A stretch of DNA of 64,000 bases from NCBI RefSeq assembly GCF_003634045.1, contig NZ_RBIM01000002.1:124001-188000 (forward strand), written 5' to 3'. Shown here piece after piece: positions 45,604-56,006 of the stretch; position 1 is the first letter of the stretch; every line of letters begins with the position of its first letter. The stretch comes from Maricaulis maris. GTDB taxonomy: Bacteria > Pseudomonadota > Alphaproteobacteria > Caulobacterales > Maricaulaceae. The notes beneath the pieces are model-generated. The model had not been told where the DNA came from. It saw only the letters and a list, made by a program, of their open reading frames with translations, and ran no database searches. The translations under genes and the position numbers were made by a program.

Positions 45604-47688
45604 ATGCGCCCCGAGATTCTCTTTCCGCTCTTCCAGGATGTCACCAAACTGCCCGGCATCGGCCCGCGTCTGGCAACGCTGGTGGAAAAAGTCTGTGGCG
45701 GTCGTATCCGCGATATCCTGTTCACACCACCGACGGGCGTTGTCGATCGCAGCCGCCGGGTCGAGATCGCCAACTCACCGACTGGCGAGATCGTGACCCT
45801 TACGGCCGTTGTCGAAACGCATATCCCGGCCCAGCGCCAGGGACAGCCCTACAAGGTGCGGATGCGTGATGAGACCGGCTTTTTGCACCTGATCTTTTTC
45901 CACGCCCGCAAAGACTATCTCGCCAAACTCCTGCCCGAGGGCGAGACCCGGGTGGTCTCGGGCAAGCTCGAACGCTTCGGGTCGGAGATCCAGATCGTGC
46001 ACCCCGACCTCGTCGCCAGCGAGGACGAAGCCAGCGAGATGGCGCTGATCGAGCCGGTCTATCCGCTGACAGCAGGCCTCAGTGCCAAAGTCATGCGACG
46101 CGCGGTCGAAGGGGCGCTGACTTTCCTGCCGGTATTGCCGGAATGGATCCCCGGGGATGTGCGCGGCGAACATGGTTGGCCGGACTTCAAGGCGGCGATG
46201 AAAGCACTGCACGCGCCGGAAGGCGCGGTGTCGCTGGCCCCAGACAGGCCCGAGCGCGAACGGCTGGCCTTCGATGAGATATTTGCTCGCCAGTTGGCCC
46301 TGCAGATCGTCCGCGCCCGGCGTCGGGCCCAGCCTGGCCGGGCGCTGGAAGCTGACGGCACGCGCGTCAAAACTGTGCTCGCCAAGGCGCCGTTCAAACC
46401 GACCGGCGCCCAGCTGCGGGCTTTCGAGGACATTCGCGGCGACCTGCGCTCAGATGCTCGCATGACCCGGCTTCTTCATGGCGATGTCGGCGCCGGCAAG
46501 ACCTTCGTCGCCGCCCTCGCCGCCGCCCATGCCGCCGAGGCCGGCGTTCAGACGGCGATCATGGCGCCGACCGAAATTCTTGCGAGGCAGCACGCGAAAA
46601 CATTGTCGCAAATACTGGAACCCGCAGGCATTTCCGTGACCGCCCTGACCGGCCGCGACAAGGGCAAGGCGCGTGCCGCCATCCTTGAACGCATGGTCGC
46701 CGGCAGCGTCAATGTCGTATGCGGCACGCATGCCCTGTTCCAGGACGGGATCGAGTTCGCCGATCTCGGCCTGGTGGTGATCGATGAGCAGCACCGTTTC
46801 GGCGTGTCGGACCGGATGCGCCTGACATCGAAGGGGCACCGGCCGGATACGCTGGTCATGACGGCGACGCCGATCCCGCGCACATTGTCCCTGTCGGTTT
46901 ATGGCGATCTCGATGTATCGCGGTTGGACGAGAAACCGGCCGGTCGGATTCCGCCAGAGACACGGCTGGCCTCGATGGATCGGCTTGACGAGGTGGTTGA
47001 GGGCGTGCGTCGGGCGATCGGCCGCGGCGACCGGGTCTATTGGGTCTGCCCGCTGGTCGAAGAAAGCGAGATGTCAGAACTCTCCGCTGCCGAGGACCGC
47101 TGGCGCCATCTGCGCGCGGCGCTGGGCGATGAGCGTGTCGGCCTGTTGCACGGACGCATGAAGCCGGCTGAGAAGGAAGATATCGCGACGCGTTTCCGGG
47201 CTGGCGAAATGGATGTGTTGGTCGCGACCACCGTGATCGAAGTCGGCGTTGATGCCCCGGACGCGACCGTGATGATCATTGAACATGCCGAGCGTTTCGG
47301 CCTGGCCCAATTGCACCAGCTGCGCGGCCGGGTCGGGCGCGGTGACAAGCCATCCTCCTGCCTGCTGCTCTACAAGGGGCCGCTGGGCGACACGGCCCGC
47401 GCCCGCCTGGAAATGATGCGCGAGACCGATGATGGGTTCAAAATCGCGGAGGAAGACTGGCGCCTGCGCGGTGCCGGCGACCCGCTCGGCCTGCGCCAGA
47501 GCGGGTTGCCGCAATTCCGGCTCGCCGATCTGGAGGCCCATTCAGAGCTGATCGAGCTCGCCAATGACCATGCCCGCCTGATTGTCCATCAGGACCCGGA
47601 ACTCGCTGGTGAGCAGGGAGATGCCCTGCGCACCCTGCTCTACCTGTTCGACCATGACCAGGGCGTACGTTTCCTGCGCTCGGGCTAG
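45604..47688 (+). CDS. recG: ATP-dependent DNA helicase RecG
   Basis: 694 aa from the ATG of [13 protein letters not shown]; the longer open frame upstream overlaps sdhE. N-terminal wedge domain with an OB fold (about 50-150), then the helicase: [18 protein letters not shown] (Walker A), [29 protein letters not shown] (motif II), [10 protein letters not shown], and [19 protein letters not shown] (motif VI). It regresses stalled replication forks and branch-migrates Holliday junctions. Divergent from sdhE across 76 bp; its stop overlaps the stop of the convergent DUF502 gene. Confidence 0.97.
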   Translation: MRPEILFPLFQDVTKLPGIGPRLATLVEKVCGGRIRDILFTPPTGVVDRSRRVEIANSPTGEIVTLTAVVETHIPAQRQGQPYKVRMRDETGFLHLIFFHARKDYLAKLLPEGETRVVSGKLERFGSEIQIVHPDLVASEDEASEMALIEPVYPLTAGLSAKVMRRAVEGALTFLPVLPEWIPGDVRGEHGWPDFKAAMKALHAPEGAVSLAPDRPERERLAFDEIFARQLALQIVRARRRAQPGRALEADGTRVKTVLAKAPFKPTGAQLRAFEDIRGDLRSDARMTRLLHGDVGAGKTFVAALAAAHAAEAGVQTAIMAPTEILARQHAKTLSQILEPAGISVTALTGRDKGKARAAILERMVAGSVNVVCGTHALFQDGIEFADLGLVVIDEQHRFGVSDRMRLTSKGHRPDTLVMTATPIPRTLSLSVYGDLDVSRLDEKPAGRIPPETRLASMDRLDEVVEGVRRAIGRGDRVYWVCPLVEESEMSELSAAEDRWRHLRAALGDERVGLLHGRMKPAEKEDIATRFRAGEMDVLVATTVIEVGVDAPDATVMIIEHAERFGLAQLHQLRGRVGRGDKPSSCLLLYKGPLGDTARARLEMMRETDDGFKIAEEDWRLRGAGDPLGLRQSGLPQFRLADLEAHSELIELANDHARLIVHQDPELAGEQGDALRTLLYLFDHDQGVRFLRSG

Positions 47689-48392
47689 TCGGGCTTGTCG
47701 GATTTGGGGGTATCGACCGGCTCGACCAGGTCGACCGCATCAGCGACACCGGCCGGCAGCTTGGCCTTGACCTCGTCCGGCAGCTTGTCCGGTGTGACCA
47801 TCCCGAAAGAGATGATCAGCTTGGCCGCCTCCTCGACCGACATGTCAACATGGATCGTATTGGAGCGCGGGGTGTAGAGCAGGAAACCCGAGGTCGGGTT
47901 GGGGGTGGTGGGCACAAAAAGCGCCACGACATCATCACTGATCTTGCGCTTGAGGTCGCCCTGGCCCTGAGCCGAGACGAATGCGACCACATAAAGCCCC
48001 TTCATCGGGTATTCGATCAGCACCACTTCCTTGAAGGAATTGGCCTTGCCGGAAAAGACCGTCTCCATGATCTGTTTCAGTGCGCCATAAACATTGCGCA
48101 CCAGCGGCACGCCATTGAGGATGCGATCACCGATGCCGATCAATGTCCGCCCGAAGATATTGGCAGCCAGGGCGCCCAGCGCGGTCAGCAGCAGGACGGC
48201 GATCAACACACCCAGTCCGGGGATGGTGAAATCGGCCGGCAGATAGGTCTCGGGATTGTAGCGCGCCGGGATCAGGGGCTTGACCACATTGTCGACGAAG
48301 CCGACGAATGACACGATGAGGTAGAAGGTCACGCCCAGCGGGGTGGCGATGACAATGCCTGTGAGGAAACTATTGCGAAGCCAGCGAAACAT
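47685..48392 (-). CDS. DUF502 membrane protein
   Basis: 235 aa. Two membrane helices (FLTGIVIATPLGVTFYLIVSFVG and IPGLGVLIAVLLLTALGALAANIFG) and the family pieces LNGVPLVRNVYGALKQIMET, VVLIEYPMKGLYVVAFVSAQ and FVPTTPNPTSGFLLYTPRSN. The C-terminal tail is charged and probably disordered. DUF502 proteins have no firm function; plant relatives (LCV-like) act in membrane trafficking. Convergent with recG, sharing the CTAG of both stop codons. Confidence 0.92.
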   Translation of the reverse strand: MFRWLRNSFLTGIVIATPLGVTFYLIVSFVGFVDNVVKPLIPARYNPETYLPADFTIPGLGVLIAVLLLTALGALAANIFGRTLIGIGDRILNGVPLVRNVYGALKQIMETVFSGKANSFKEVVLIEYPMKGLYVVAFVSAQGQGDLKRKISDDVVALFVPTTPNPTSGFLLYTPRSNTIHVDMSVEEAAKLIISFGMVTPDKLPDEVKAKLPAGVADAVDLVEPVDTPKSDKPD

Positions 48393-48550
48393 GGCGCTCC
48401 CGTCCTGATGACTTCCGGCCGGATAACACCCGGGCCAGCGTAAACACTACCCCCCGGCAGCCGGGTCAGCATAGGGTAAGGCAAATGGGTCGCCAATCGC
48501 CCGACACAATGTTCGCACGATGCGTTGAGTAACAGGGGAATACCAAGCAC

Positions 48551-49753
48551 ATGCTCGCGAATCCGATCACGATCGCGCGCTGGATGGTCCTCGCCGGAAC
48601 CGCCGGCGTCCTGGTCATCGCAGCGCTGGCGAGCTGGTTCCTGCGTGACCAGATCTTCCAGACCTTCCAGGACCCGGGCGAACCCTTCCAGACCTATACG
48701 CCGCCAACCGGTGCCGATTACGCCAATGCCAATGCCTGGTACGCGCTCAGCGTGCCGGACGACGATGAAGAGGCGGCGGTGTTCTTTGTGCATCCGACCA
48801 CCTATTCCGGCGGCGCCAACTGGAATGCGCAACTCGACAAGGAGAGCGCCAACCAGGCCGTAATCGACATCGCCCTGCCCAACTACGCCGCGCCCTTCGC
48901 CCGATCAGGCACGCTTTACGTGCCGCGCTACCGCCAGGCCTCGCTCTATGCCTTCATGAATAATCGCGAGGACAGCGTGCAGGCCCGCCTGTTTGCCTAT
49001 GACGATGTCGAGCAGGCCTTCGATGTCTTCCTGCTGCGGGTCGGCGATGACAGGCCGATCTTGCTCGCCGGCGTTGGCCAGGGCGGATTTCATGTTCTCG
49101 GCCTGCTTCTCAATCGGTTTGCCGATGCTCCCGCCCTGCGCGCCCGCCTTGTGGCGGCCTATGTCATTGATACCCCGGTTCCGCTCGACCTGTTCGCGGG
49201 CCCGCTGGCGACCATCCCCCCCTGCGAGACAGCGGAGGATGTACGCTGCGTGCACGCCTATTCCTATGCCCGGCCGGACGATACCGACCGGATCCGCATC
49301 CTGACCGAACGGACAATGAGCTGGACGCCCAGCGGCGATCTTGCCTTTGTGGAAGGTCGCGGCCTGTTATGCGTCAATCCTGTTCTCGGCACACGAAGCA
49401 GCGAGTATGCGACCGCGCGCCAGCATCGCGGCGGCGTTGCCGCCGAGGGTCTGCCGCCCGACACGACACCGGCGCCGATACCCGGGCAGACGAGTGCGCA
49501 ATGCGCTGACGGTATCCTGTTCGTCGATGAACCGCGTCACCGTGACCTGCAACGCCCCCATCGGCTTGCCGAGGATTTCCGCGAACCGCCCTTCAATCTT
49601 TTCTATGAGGATTTGCGGCTGGATGCGGCCCGCCGGGCCTTTGCCCTGACCAGCATCCTGCAGGAGGAGCGGCGCTGGGCGCCGCCGCTTGAGACGCTGG
49701 AAGAGGTTGAAGACGCGCCGGTGGTTCCGATCCCGGACCGGCGCGAATTCTGA
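48551..49753 (+). CDS. DUF3089 alpha/beta-hydrolase-like protein, nucleophile missing
   Basis: 400 aa. An N-terminal membrane anchor (TIARWMVLAGTAGVLVIAALASWFL) is followed by the DUF3089 domain: VFFVHPTTYSGGANWNA, TLYVPRYRQASLYAF and FDVFLLRVGDDRPILLAGVGQGG. In the family the last part normally reads GHSQG, with serine as nucleophile; here it is GVGQG, so the serine is glycine. The hydrolase is therefore probably inactive, or uses another residue. It may bind a ligand or act as a structural envelope protein. Stands alone on the plus strand. Confidence 0.85.
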   Translation: MLANPITIARWMVLAGTAGVLVIAALASWFLRDQIFQTFQDPGEPFQTYTPPTGADYANANAWYALSVPDDDEEAAVFFVHPTTYSGGANWNAQLDKESANQAVIDIALPNYAAPFARSGTLYVPRYRQASLYAFMNNREDSVQARLFAYDDVEQAFDVFLLRVGDDRPILLAGVGQGGFHVLGLLLNRFADAPALRARLVAAYVIDTPVPLDLFAGPLATIPPCETAEDVRCVHAYSYARPDDTDRIRILTERTMSWTPSGDLAFVEGRGLLCVNPVLGTRSSEYATARQHRGGVAAEGLPPDTTPAPIPGQTSAQCADGILFVDEPRHRDLQRPHRLAEDFREPPFNLFYEDLRLDAARRAFALTSILQEERRWAPPLETLEEVEDAPVVPIPDRREF

Positions 49754-49766
49754 TCCCCGAAGTCGG

Positions 49767-50615
49767 CTAGTAGCCCTTGGCCAGGGCGTCGAATTCCAAA
49801 AGGCGCTTCACCAGCGCTTCGAACTCATTGAGCGGGACCATGTTGGGGCCGTCCGACGGTGCGTTGTCCGGATCGGGATGGGTTTCCATGAAGACCGCCG
49901 CAACACCGATCGAAACCGCCGCCCGCGCCAGCGTCGGCACGAATTCGCGCTGACCGCCCGATGAGGTGCCTTGCCCGCCCGGTTGTTGAACCGAATGGGT
50001 AGCATCGAAAACTACCGGCGCACCGAATTGCGCCATGATCGGCAATGAGCGCATGTCGGACACCAGCGTGTTGTAGCCAAAGCTGGCCCCGCGCTCACAG
50101 GCCATGATGTTGGGATTGCCGGCAGCCGCCAGCTTCTCGATCACGTTTTTCATGTCCCAAGGGGCCAGGAATTGACCCTTTTTGACGTTGATCGGCTTGC
50201 CGGTCTTGGCGGCAGCGATCAACAGGTCAGTCTGGCGACACAGGAAGGCCGGGATCTGCAACACGTCGACGGCCCCGGCCGCGATCCGGGCCTGCTCTTC
50301 GCTGTGCACATCGGTCAGCACCGGCAGTCCACTGGTCTCACGGATTTCCGCGAAGACTGGCAAAGAGGCTTCCAGGCCCAACCCGCGCTGGGCACTGGCA
50401 CTGGTGCGGTTCGCCTTGTCGAAAGAGGTTTTGTAGATCAGCCCGATATCAAGGCGATCCGCGATTTCCCGCAATTGGGCGGAGACTTCCAGACCGTGTT
50501 GCCGACTTTCCAGCTGGCACGGGCCGGCGATCATCGTCAGCTTGCGATCATTGCCAATCTCGATCGGGGCCTGACCGGGACGCGGAATGGAAATGACGGA
50601 ATTGACCTGGCTCAC
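49767..50615 (-). CDS. kdsA: 3-deoxy-8-phosphooctulonate synthase (Kdo-8-P synthase)
   Basis: 282 aa from a GTG at 50615 that has AAGGAG 7 bp upstream; the open frame runs further to 50813 but no homology covers it. Key segments are [47 protein letters not shown] and [19 protein letters not shown]. The cysteine in IAGPC (C33) is the metal ligand of metal-dependent KdsA enzymes, which replaces asparagine of the Escherichia coli form. It condenses arabinose-5-phosphate with PEP to make Kdo-8-phosphate for lipopolysaccharide. Divergent from the photolyase gene. Confidence 0.95.
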   Translation of the reverse strand: MSQVNSVISIPRPGQAPIEIGNDRKLTMIAGPCQLESRQHGLEVSAQLREIADRLDIGLIYKTSFDKANRTSASAQRGLGLEASLPVFAEIRETSGLPVLTDVHSEEQARIAAGAVDVLQIPAFLCRQTDLLIAAAKTGKPINVKKGQFLAPWDMKNVIEKLAAAGNPNIMACERGASFGYNTLVSDMRSLPIMAQFGAPVVFDATHSVQQPGGQGTSSGGQREFVPTLARAAVSIGVAAVFMETHPDPDNAPSDGPNMVPLNEFEALVKRLLEFDALAKGY

Positions 50616-50745
50616 GCTCTGTCTCCTTGTCGGTGCGGACGCTGTCGCTCGCCGGAACGTGTTGCGACCTGATGCGTATCGGAGTGATCCGATATCGGGT
50701 CGATGACGTAACCGGACAAGGCCCTTATTGAGCGACAGGACAGGA

Positions 50746-52230
50746 ATGGCAAGTTCGAGCGCCACCGACACAGCTCTCGTCTGGTTCAGACGCGACTTGA
50801 GACTGGCAGACAACCCGGCCCTGCACGCCGCCGTGCAGAGCGGGCGACCGCTTGTCTGCGTCTATATCCACGAGACCGGGAGCGACACCGCGCTGGCACC
50901 GGGTGCGGCATCGGCCTGGTGGCTGCACCACTCGCTCACACGACTTGGTCACGCGATCGAAAGCATCGGCGGTCAACTGGTCCTGCGCCAGGGGCCGGCG
51001 TCGCAGGTCCTGCCGGCGCTGTGCCAAGAGGCGGGTTGTAGCGAGGTGTTCTGGAACCGCAGCGACATCCCCCAGATCGACGCCCGCGATTGTCGCCTTG
51101 CCAGCGAACTGGCCGGAATGGGCGTCAGGGCGCGCGGGTTTCGCGCCAGCACGCTAATCGATCCGCAAAGACATCTCAACGGCTCCGGCGCCCCCTATCG
51201 GGTCTTCACACCCTTCTGGAAGGCGGCACTCAAAGAGCTCGATCCGAGGGAAGCCCTGCCGGCTCCAATCCGGCTTGTCGGCGGCCCGCGCCTGGTCAGT
51301 GACAGGCTGGACACCTGGCATCTCCGGCCGACATCGCCGGACTGGGCAACCGGGTTTGATGCCGACTGGACACCCGGAGAAGACGGCGCCAACGCGCGGC
51401 TGGACAGTTTTCTGGCGAACCGGCTGATCGACTATCGCGAGCATCGAGACCGTCCCGACATTGAGGGCACGTCGCGACTGTCACCGCACTTGGCCTGGGG
51501 TGAAATTTCACCGCGGACGGTGTGGCACCGGGCCCGTGGACATGCCGAGCGCAGCGGGCAGTACCAGCAGGCCGAAAAACTCCTCGCCGAGATCGGCTGG
51601 CGCGATTTCGCGACCTATCTCGCCACCCATTTCGGGGATTTCCGCACCACCAACTTCAACCGCCAGTTCGACTATTTTCCATGGCGCGAAAACCCGGACA
51701 GCCTGGCCGCGTGGAAACGCGGGCAAACCGGAATTCCGATGGTCGACGCCGCGATGCGGCAACTATGGACCACCGGCTGGATGCACAATCGCACCCGCAT
51801 GATCACGGCGTCTTTCCTGATCAAACACCTCGGCGTGCATTGGCGCAAAGGCATGGCCTGGTTCGAGGACACGCTGGTTGATGCCGACCTCAATGTGAAC
51901 GCGGCGAGCTGGCAATGGGTCGCCGGGTCCGGTGCTGATGCGGCCCCCTATTTCCGTGTCTTCAACCCGGTCACCCAGGGCGAAAAGTTTGACCCCGACG
52001 GCGATTATGTCCGTCGCTGGGTGCCCGAACTGGCAAATCTCGGCGGCAAGGCCATCCATACCCCCTGGCATCAATCAACGGATATGCTTGCCAAGGCTGG
52101 CGTCACGCTTGGCAAGACCTATCCCGAACCGATCATTGATTTGAAACTGGGGCGCGAGCAGGCACTGGAGGCTTACCAGTCCATGAAGGCTGACGCCGAA
52201 GCCGCGACCGCACTCGGCATTGATGGCTAG
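50746..52230 (+). CDS. phrB: Deoxyribodipyrimidine photolyase
   Basis: 494 aa from the ATG at 50746; a TTG 18 bp upstream is the alternative. The N-terminal antenna-binding fold starts [20 protein letters not shown]. The FAD-binding region has [64 protein letters not shown]-type contacts and [20 protein letters not shown]. This is a class I CPD photolyase or cryptochrome-related enzyme that repairs UV pyrimidine dimers with light. The residues of the class I CPD branch predominate, but 6-4 specificity cannot be excluded. Its stop overlaps that of the convergent DUF6134 gene. Confidence 0.93.
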   Translation: MASSSATDTALVWFRRDLRLADNPALHAAVQSGRPLVCVYIHETGSDTALAPGAASAWWLHHSLTRLGHAIESIGGQLVLRQGPASQVLPALCQEAGCSEVFWNRSDIPQIDARDCRLASELAGMGVRARGFRASTLIDPQRHLNGSGAPYRVFTPFWKAALKELDPREALPAPIRLVGGPRLVSDRLDTWHLRPTSPDWATGFDADWTPGEDGANARLDSFLANRLIDYREHRDRPDIEGTSRLSPHLAWGEISPRTVWHRARGHAERSGQYQQAEKLLAEIGWRDFATYLATHFGDFRTTNFNRQFDYFPWRENPDSLAAWKRGQTGIPMVDAAMRQLWTTGWMHNRTRMITASFLIKHLGVHWRKGMAWFEDTLVDADLNVNAASWQWVAGSGADAAPYFRVFNPVTQGEKFDPDGDYVRRWVPELANLGGKAIHTPWHQSTDMLAKAGVTLGKTYPEPIIDLKLGREQALEAYQSMKADAEAATALGIDG

Positions 52231-52871
52231 GTATCACGCAGGCGATAGACAATGTCCTGATCACCGATTGTAAAGGCGCAACCGACCCAGCGCCCGGTGG
52301 CGTCATACCAAAGATCGACCGAAACCGTGCCGGTCATGCGCAAATGCCGAGCCTCGATCACTCCATCCGCAGTCGTCACCGTCCCGACACCGAGGTCCTC
52401 GATCTCGACCGGCATCGGCTCCCCGGTCTCAGTATTCAGGACCGCCGGCACGCCCGGTGTATAGCCGGACCAGTGACTGGACGGGTGCAGCGCTTCAACA
52501 ATGTCGCCATCAATATCGACATGCCCGTCCGGTCGGCGGCGAAGCGTGAAGCGCTCGCGATCCCCGTCTTTCAGCGTTGATGCCTGAAGGCTTTGGAGCG
52601 CGCCGTCCGCCCACACTTCGTCGGCAGCGTGTTGGTAGCGGAACACAGTCACAGGTCCGAAACCGACGCGCAGCTCGACATCAATATCCACCTGGAGTTC
52701 GCCGCCCGGCAATTGCTCGAACCGCACGGCATGCTCTCCGAACAGGGAACCATTGCGATAGACGTCGAAGACGACGTCCCGGGGCATCTCCGACTTCGCG
52801 GCGGCAGGCACCGCGGCGGCAAGCAGGAGGGCGCTGAGCGCGACGATACGGAATCGTGTTGGCAAGGTCAT
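52227..52871 (-). CDS. DUF6134-like exported protein
   Basis: 214 aa with a Sec signal peptide (RIVALSALLLAAAVPAAAKS). The mature part begins VVFDVYRNGSLFGEHAVRFE and carries FRYQHAADEVWADGALQSL, the pattern of DUF6134 proteins, which are predicted periplasmic beta-rich proteins without a known role. The end VSVDLWYDATGRWVGCAF also fits. Convergent with the photolyase gene (4-bp stop overlap) and divergent from cysK. Family assignment from memory of the pattern; function unknown. Confidence 0.72.
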   Translation of the reverse strand: MTLPTRFRIVALSALLLAAAVPAAAKSEMPRDVVFDVYRNGSLFGEHAVRFEQLPGGELQVDIDVELRVGFGPVTVFRYQHAADEVWADGALQSLQASTLKDGDRERFTLRRRPDGHVDIDGDIVEALHPSSHWSGYTPGVPAVLNTETGEPMPVEIEDLGVGTVTTADGVIEARHLRMTGTVSVDLWYDATGRWVGCAFTIGDQDIVYRLRDT

Positions 52872-52978
52872 GCTATCCCTACGTTTCAGCGCAGTATCCG
52901 GATCGCAGCGCTTGCCATTTAATTCACCATCCGCGAAACCCAGATGAGTCCGGACCGCGCAATTTCAGGAGACGAACC

Positions 52979-53980
52979 GTGCCAACAGCCCGCAATGTCA
53001 TCGACCTGATTGGAAACACGCCGCTCCTGCGCCTCAAGGCGGCCTCGGAAGCGACGGGATGTGAAATACTCGGCAAGGCCGAATTCCTCAATCCGGGCGG
53101 CTCGATCAAGGACCGCGCGGCGCTCGGCATCATTCGTGCCGCCGAGGCCAGCGGTGCTCTGCGGCCCGGTGGCACGATCGTCGAAGGCACGGCCGGCAAT
53201 ACCGGTATCGGCCTCGCCCTGGTCGGTGCCGCACTGGGCTATCGCGTGGTCATCGTCTTCCCGCGCACCCAGTCCAAGGAAAAGAAGGATGCGATCCGCC
53301 TGCTCGGCGCCGAGCTGATTGAGGTCGATGCGGTCCCCTACGCCAATCCCAATCATTATGCCCGCTATTCGGGGGCACTCGCGGCGCAGCTCGACAAGAG
53401 CGAGCCGAACGGGGCGATCTGGGCCAACCAGTTCGACAATACCGCCAATCGCGATTTCCATGCCGACACCACCGCCCGGGAAATCTGGGAACAGACCGGT
53501 GGCAAGCTGGACGGTTTCATCTGCGCCGTCGGGTCCGGCGGGACGCTGGGCGGGCTTTCCAAGGCGCTCAAGGCCAAGCGCGACGACATCCAGATCGGCA
53601 TTGCCGACCCCGGCGGCGCGGCGCTCTATGGCTATTACAAGCACGGCGAACTGAAATCCGAAGGGACTTCGATCACTGAAGGCATCGGCCAGAGCCGGGT
53701 CACCGCCAATCTGGACGGGACGGTTGTCGACCGGGCCTATCGCATCAATGATGACGAGGCCCTGCCGCTCCTCTTCGACCTGGTCCAGCATGAGGGGCTC
53801 TGCCTTGGCGGCTCGTCCGGCGTGAATATCGCCGGCGCCATGCACATGGCCCGCGACCTTGGTCCCGGCCACACCATCGTGACCATATTGTGTGATCATG
53901 GCGGGCGCTATCAGTCCAAACTCTACAATCCCGACTTCCTGCGCGAGAAGGGTCTGCCCGTGCCGGCCTGGCTGGCCTGA
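52979..53980 (+). CDS. cysK: Cysteine synthase A-type enzyme (O-acetylserine sulfhydrylase)
   Basis: 333 aa from a GTG at 52979 with CAGGAGAC upstream; the longer open frame to 52856 is not supported. PLP fold-type II features: GNTPLLRLKAAS, the PLP lysine in NPGGSIKDRAALG, the asparagine loop EGTAGNTGIGLALVG and the glycine loop AVGSGGTLGGLSKAL. It makes L-cysteine from O-acetylserine and sulfide. The GTAGNTGIG version of the loop is common in alphaproteobacteria. First of a sulfur operon: the stop overlaps the sseA start by 1 bp, then metC follows. Confidence 0.93.
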   Translation: MPTARNVIDLIGNTPLLRLKAASEATGCEILGKAEFLNPGGSIKDRAALGIIRAAEASGALRPGGTIVEGTAGNTGIGLALVGAALGYRVVIVFPRTQSKEKKDAIRLLGAELIEVDAVPYANPNHYARYSGALAAQLDKSEPNGAIWANQFDNTANRDFHADTTAREIWEQTGGKLDGFICAVGSGGTLGGLSKALKAKRDDIQIGIADPGGAALYGYYKHGELKSEGTSITEGIGQSRVTANLDGTVVDRAYRINDDEALPLLFDLVQHEGLCLGGSSGVNIAGAMHMARDLGPGHTIVTILCDHGGRYQSKLYNPDFLREKGLPVPAWLA

Positions 53981-54801
53981 TGACCCGCGCGCTCATCACC
54001 GCTGCTGAGGCCGTGGCTCGGCTTGACGATCCGGACACGGTCTTTCTGGATGGCAGTTGGACCTTTCCAGGCGGTCCCCGAACCGGCGCAGACGGTCATG
54101 TCCGCGGCAGTCGGCACTTTGATATCGATACGGTGAAAGACCGCGCCAACCCGCTGCCGCACATGTTGCCGGACGCCGACACGTTCACCGCCCACGCCCG
54201 GGCATTGGGCCTCAACAACACCTCACGCCTGATCATCTATGATCGCTACGGCCTGTTCAGCGCCGCCCGGGTCTGGTGGATGTTTCACGCCATGGGCCAT
54301 GATGAAGTTGCGGTCCTGGATGGCGGTTTGCCCGCCTGGGCCATCGCCGGCGGACTCATCGCCGACACGATTGAGCCGACATGGCCGGAGGGCGATTTCC
54401 AGGCGCGTTTCTGTCCGCAACGGGTCGCTGACAGGGTGGCGGTCGCGGCCGCGATTGCGTCGGGCGAGCGGCAGATTCTTGACGCGCGCGGCGAGGCCCG
54501 CTTTTCCGCCCGCACTCCCGAACCGCGCGAAGGCATGCGCAGCGGCCATATGCCCGGCGCCCACAACCTGCCTTTTACCACCCTGTTGTACCCGGACGGT
54601 CGTTTGCGGGTCAGCGCCGAAGCGTTCCGGGATGTCGGCATTGATCTCGACAAACCGGTCATCACCAGCTGCGGCTCTGGGGTGACGGCTTGCATTCTGT
54701 CGCTGGCACTGGATTGTCTGGGCAAGGAGTCGGCGGTCTATGACGGGTCCTGGAGCGAATGGGGCAGCCGTCCCGACACCGCAATTGAACCGGAAGCATG
54801 A
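53980..54801 (+). CDS. sseA: Sulfurtransferase, 3-mercaptopyruvate/thiosulfate type
   Basis: 273 aa with two rhodanese domains. The first (residues 1-130, with LDGSWTFPG and GSRHFDIDTVKDRANPLPHMLP) is inactive; the second ends in the active loop SCGSGVTACILSLAL (cysteine in CGSGVTA, which fits 3-mercaptopyruvate sulfurtransferases better than thiosulfate ones). It transfers sulfur from mercaptopyruvate or thiosulfate to acceptors such as cyanide or thiols. Its start overlaps the cysK stop and metC begins 4 bp after it, so all three act together in cysteine and methionine sulfur metabolism. Confidence 0.92.
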   Translation: MTRALITAAEAVARLDDPDTVFLDGSWTFPGGPRTGADGHVRGSRHFDIDTVKDRANPLPHMLPDADTFTAHARALGLNNTSRLIIYDRYGLFSAARVWWMFHAMGHDEVAVLDGGLPAWAIAGGLIADTIEPTWPEGDFQARFCPQRVADRVAVAAAIASGERQILDARGEARFSARTPEPREGMRSGHMPGAHNLPFTTLLYPDGRLRVSAEAFRDVGIDLDKPVITSCGSGVTACILSLALDCLGKESAVYDGSWSEWGSRPDTAIEPEA

Positions 54802-54805
54802 CGCC

Positions 54806-55954
54806 ATGAAAGACGAGACCAAACTCACCCGCCTCGGTCGGCCCCATGATGAGCGCGGCCAGGTCAATCCGTCGGTGGCGCGCGGCTCGACCATGCTCGC
54901 CCCTTCAGCGTCGGCACTCTACGACTTCCCGCCGGGCCGCAAGCATTACGGCCGCATCGGCCTTGAAACCCATGACGCGCTGCGCGGGGCACTGACCGAG
55001 TTGCAAGGAGGCGCAGGCTGTGCCCTCACCTCCTCCGGCCTGATGGCCAACACGCTGTCCATCCTGGCCGCGACCGAAGCCGGTGGCGAGGTCTTGGCTG
55101 CCGATTGCATCTACGGTCCCGTACGCAATTTCCTGCTGACCCAGCTGGCGCGCTTTGGTGTCACGACGCGCTTCTTTGCGCCGCGCATGGGCGCGGAAAT
55201 CGCCGATCTCATCACGGACAAGACCCAGGCCATCCTGCTGGAAAGCCCCGGTTCGCTGACCATGGAATTGCAGGACGTGCCGGCGATCGCCAAAATCGCA
55301 CGCGAAAAAGGCGTCATCACCATTATCGACGACACCTGGAGCGCCGGCCTGACCCTGAAACCGCTGCAGCTCGGCGTCGATTATGCCGTCCAGGCGCTGA
55401 CCAAATATGTCGGCGGACATTCCGACCTGTTGATGGGCGCTGTGGTCGCGCGCGACGAGGCCCTGTTCCAGCGCCTGCAGACCACCGAACGCGCCTTCGG
55501 CTTCCACACCGGCCCTGACGACGCCTATCTCGCCCTGCGCGGACTGCGCTCGATGGGTGTTCGCATGCAGCGCAGCGCCGAGAGCAGCCTGGCCATCGCC
55601 GATTGGCTGGCGGCCCGCGAGGGCGTCGGTGCGATCCGCCACCCGGCCCGGCCCGATCACCCCGATCATGCCATTTTCAAGCGCGACTTCACCGGCGCTT
55701 GCGGCCTGTTCGCCTTTGAAGTGCCGGGTTGGGACATCCCGACGTCAGAGCGTTTCCTCGACGCGCTGGAGGTTTTCGGCATGGGCTTTTCCTGGGGCGG
55801 CTATGAGAGCCTCGCCATCCATTGCGACCCGCAATTGAAGCGCAGCAAGACCGAGCACAAGCATGACGGCGCGCTGATCCGCCTGTCGATCGGCCTGGAA
55901 GCGCCGGAAGATTTGATCGCGGATCTGGAACGCGGATTTAAGGCAGCGACCTGA
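54806..55954 (+). CDS. metC: Cystathionine beta-lyase (Cys/Met metabolism PLP enzyme)
   Basis: 382 aa from the ATG of MKDETKLTRLGR. Fold-type I Cys/Met enzyme: VARGSTMLAPSASALYDFPP, GRIGLETHDALRGALTELQG, ALTSSGLMANTLSILAAT, IDDTWSAGLTLKPLQLG and the PLP lysine in QALTKYVGGHSDLLMG. The overall length and C-terminal FGMGFSWGGYESLAI resemble bacterial cystathionine beta-lyases, which split cystathionine to homocysteine, pyruvate and ammonia. A gamma-lyase is the main alternative. Last of the cysK-sseA-metC run. Confidence 0.92.
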   Translation: MKDETKLTRLGRPHDERGQVNPSVARGSTMLAPSASALYDFPPGRKHYGRIGLETHDALRGALTELQGGAGCALTSSGLMANTLSILAATEAGGEVLAADCIYGPVRNFLLTQLARFGVTTRFFAPRMGAEIADLITDKTQAILLESPGSLTMELQDVPAIAKIAREKGVITIIDDTWSAGLTLKPLQLGVDYAVQALTKYVGGHSDLLMGAVVARDEALFQRLQTTERAFGFHTGPDDAYLALRGLRSMGVRMQRSAESSLAIADWLAAREGVGAIRHPARPDHPDHAIFKRDFTGACGLFAFEVPGWDIPTSERFLDALEVFGMGFSWGGYESLAIHCDPQLKRSKTEHKHDGALIRLSIGLEAPEDLIADLERGFKAAT

Positions 55955-56006
55955 AAGCCGGTTATCGCAACCGATCCACCTCGCCATTAACAAGAGATCC
56001 CAATCC

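Noticed and set aside
49767-50813. Extended kdsA start at 50813
   Set aside because: The GTG at 50615 has AAGGAG at ideal spacing and the extra residues match no KdsA.
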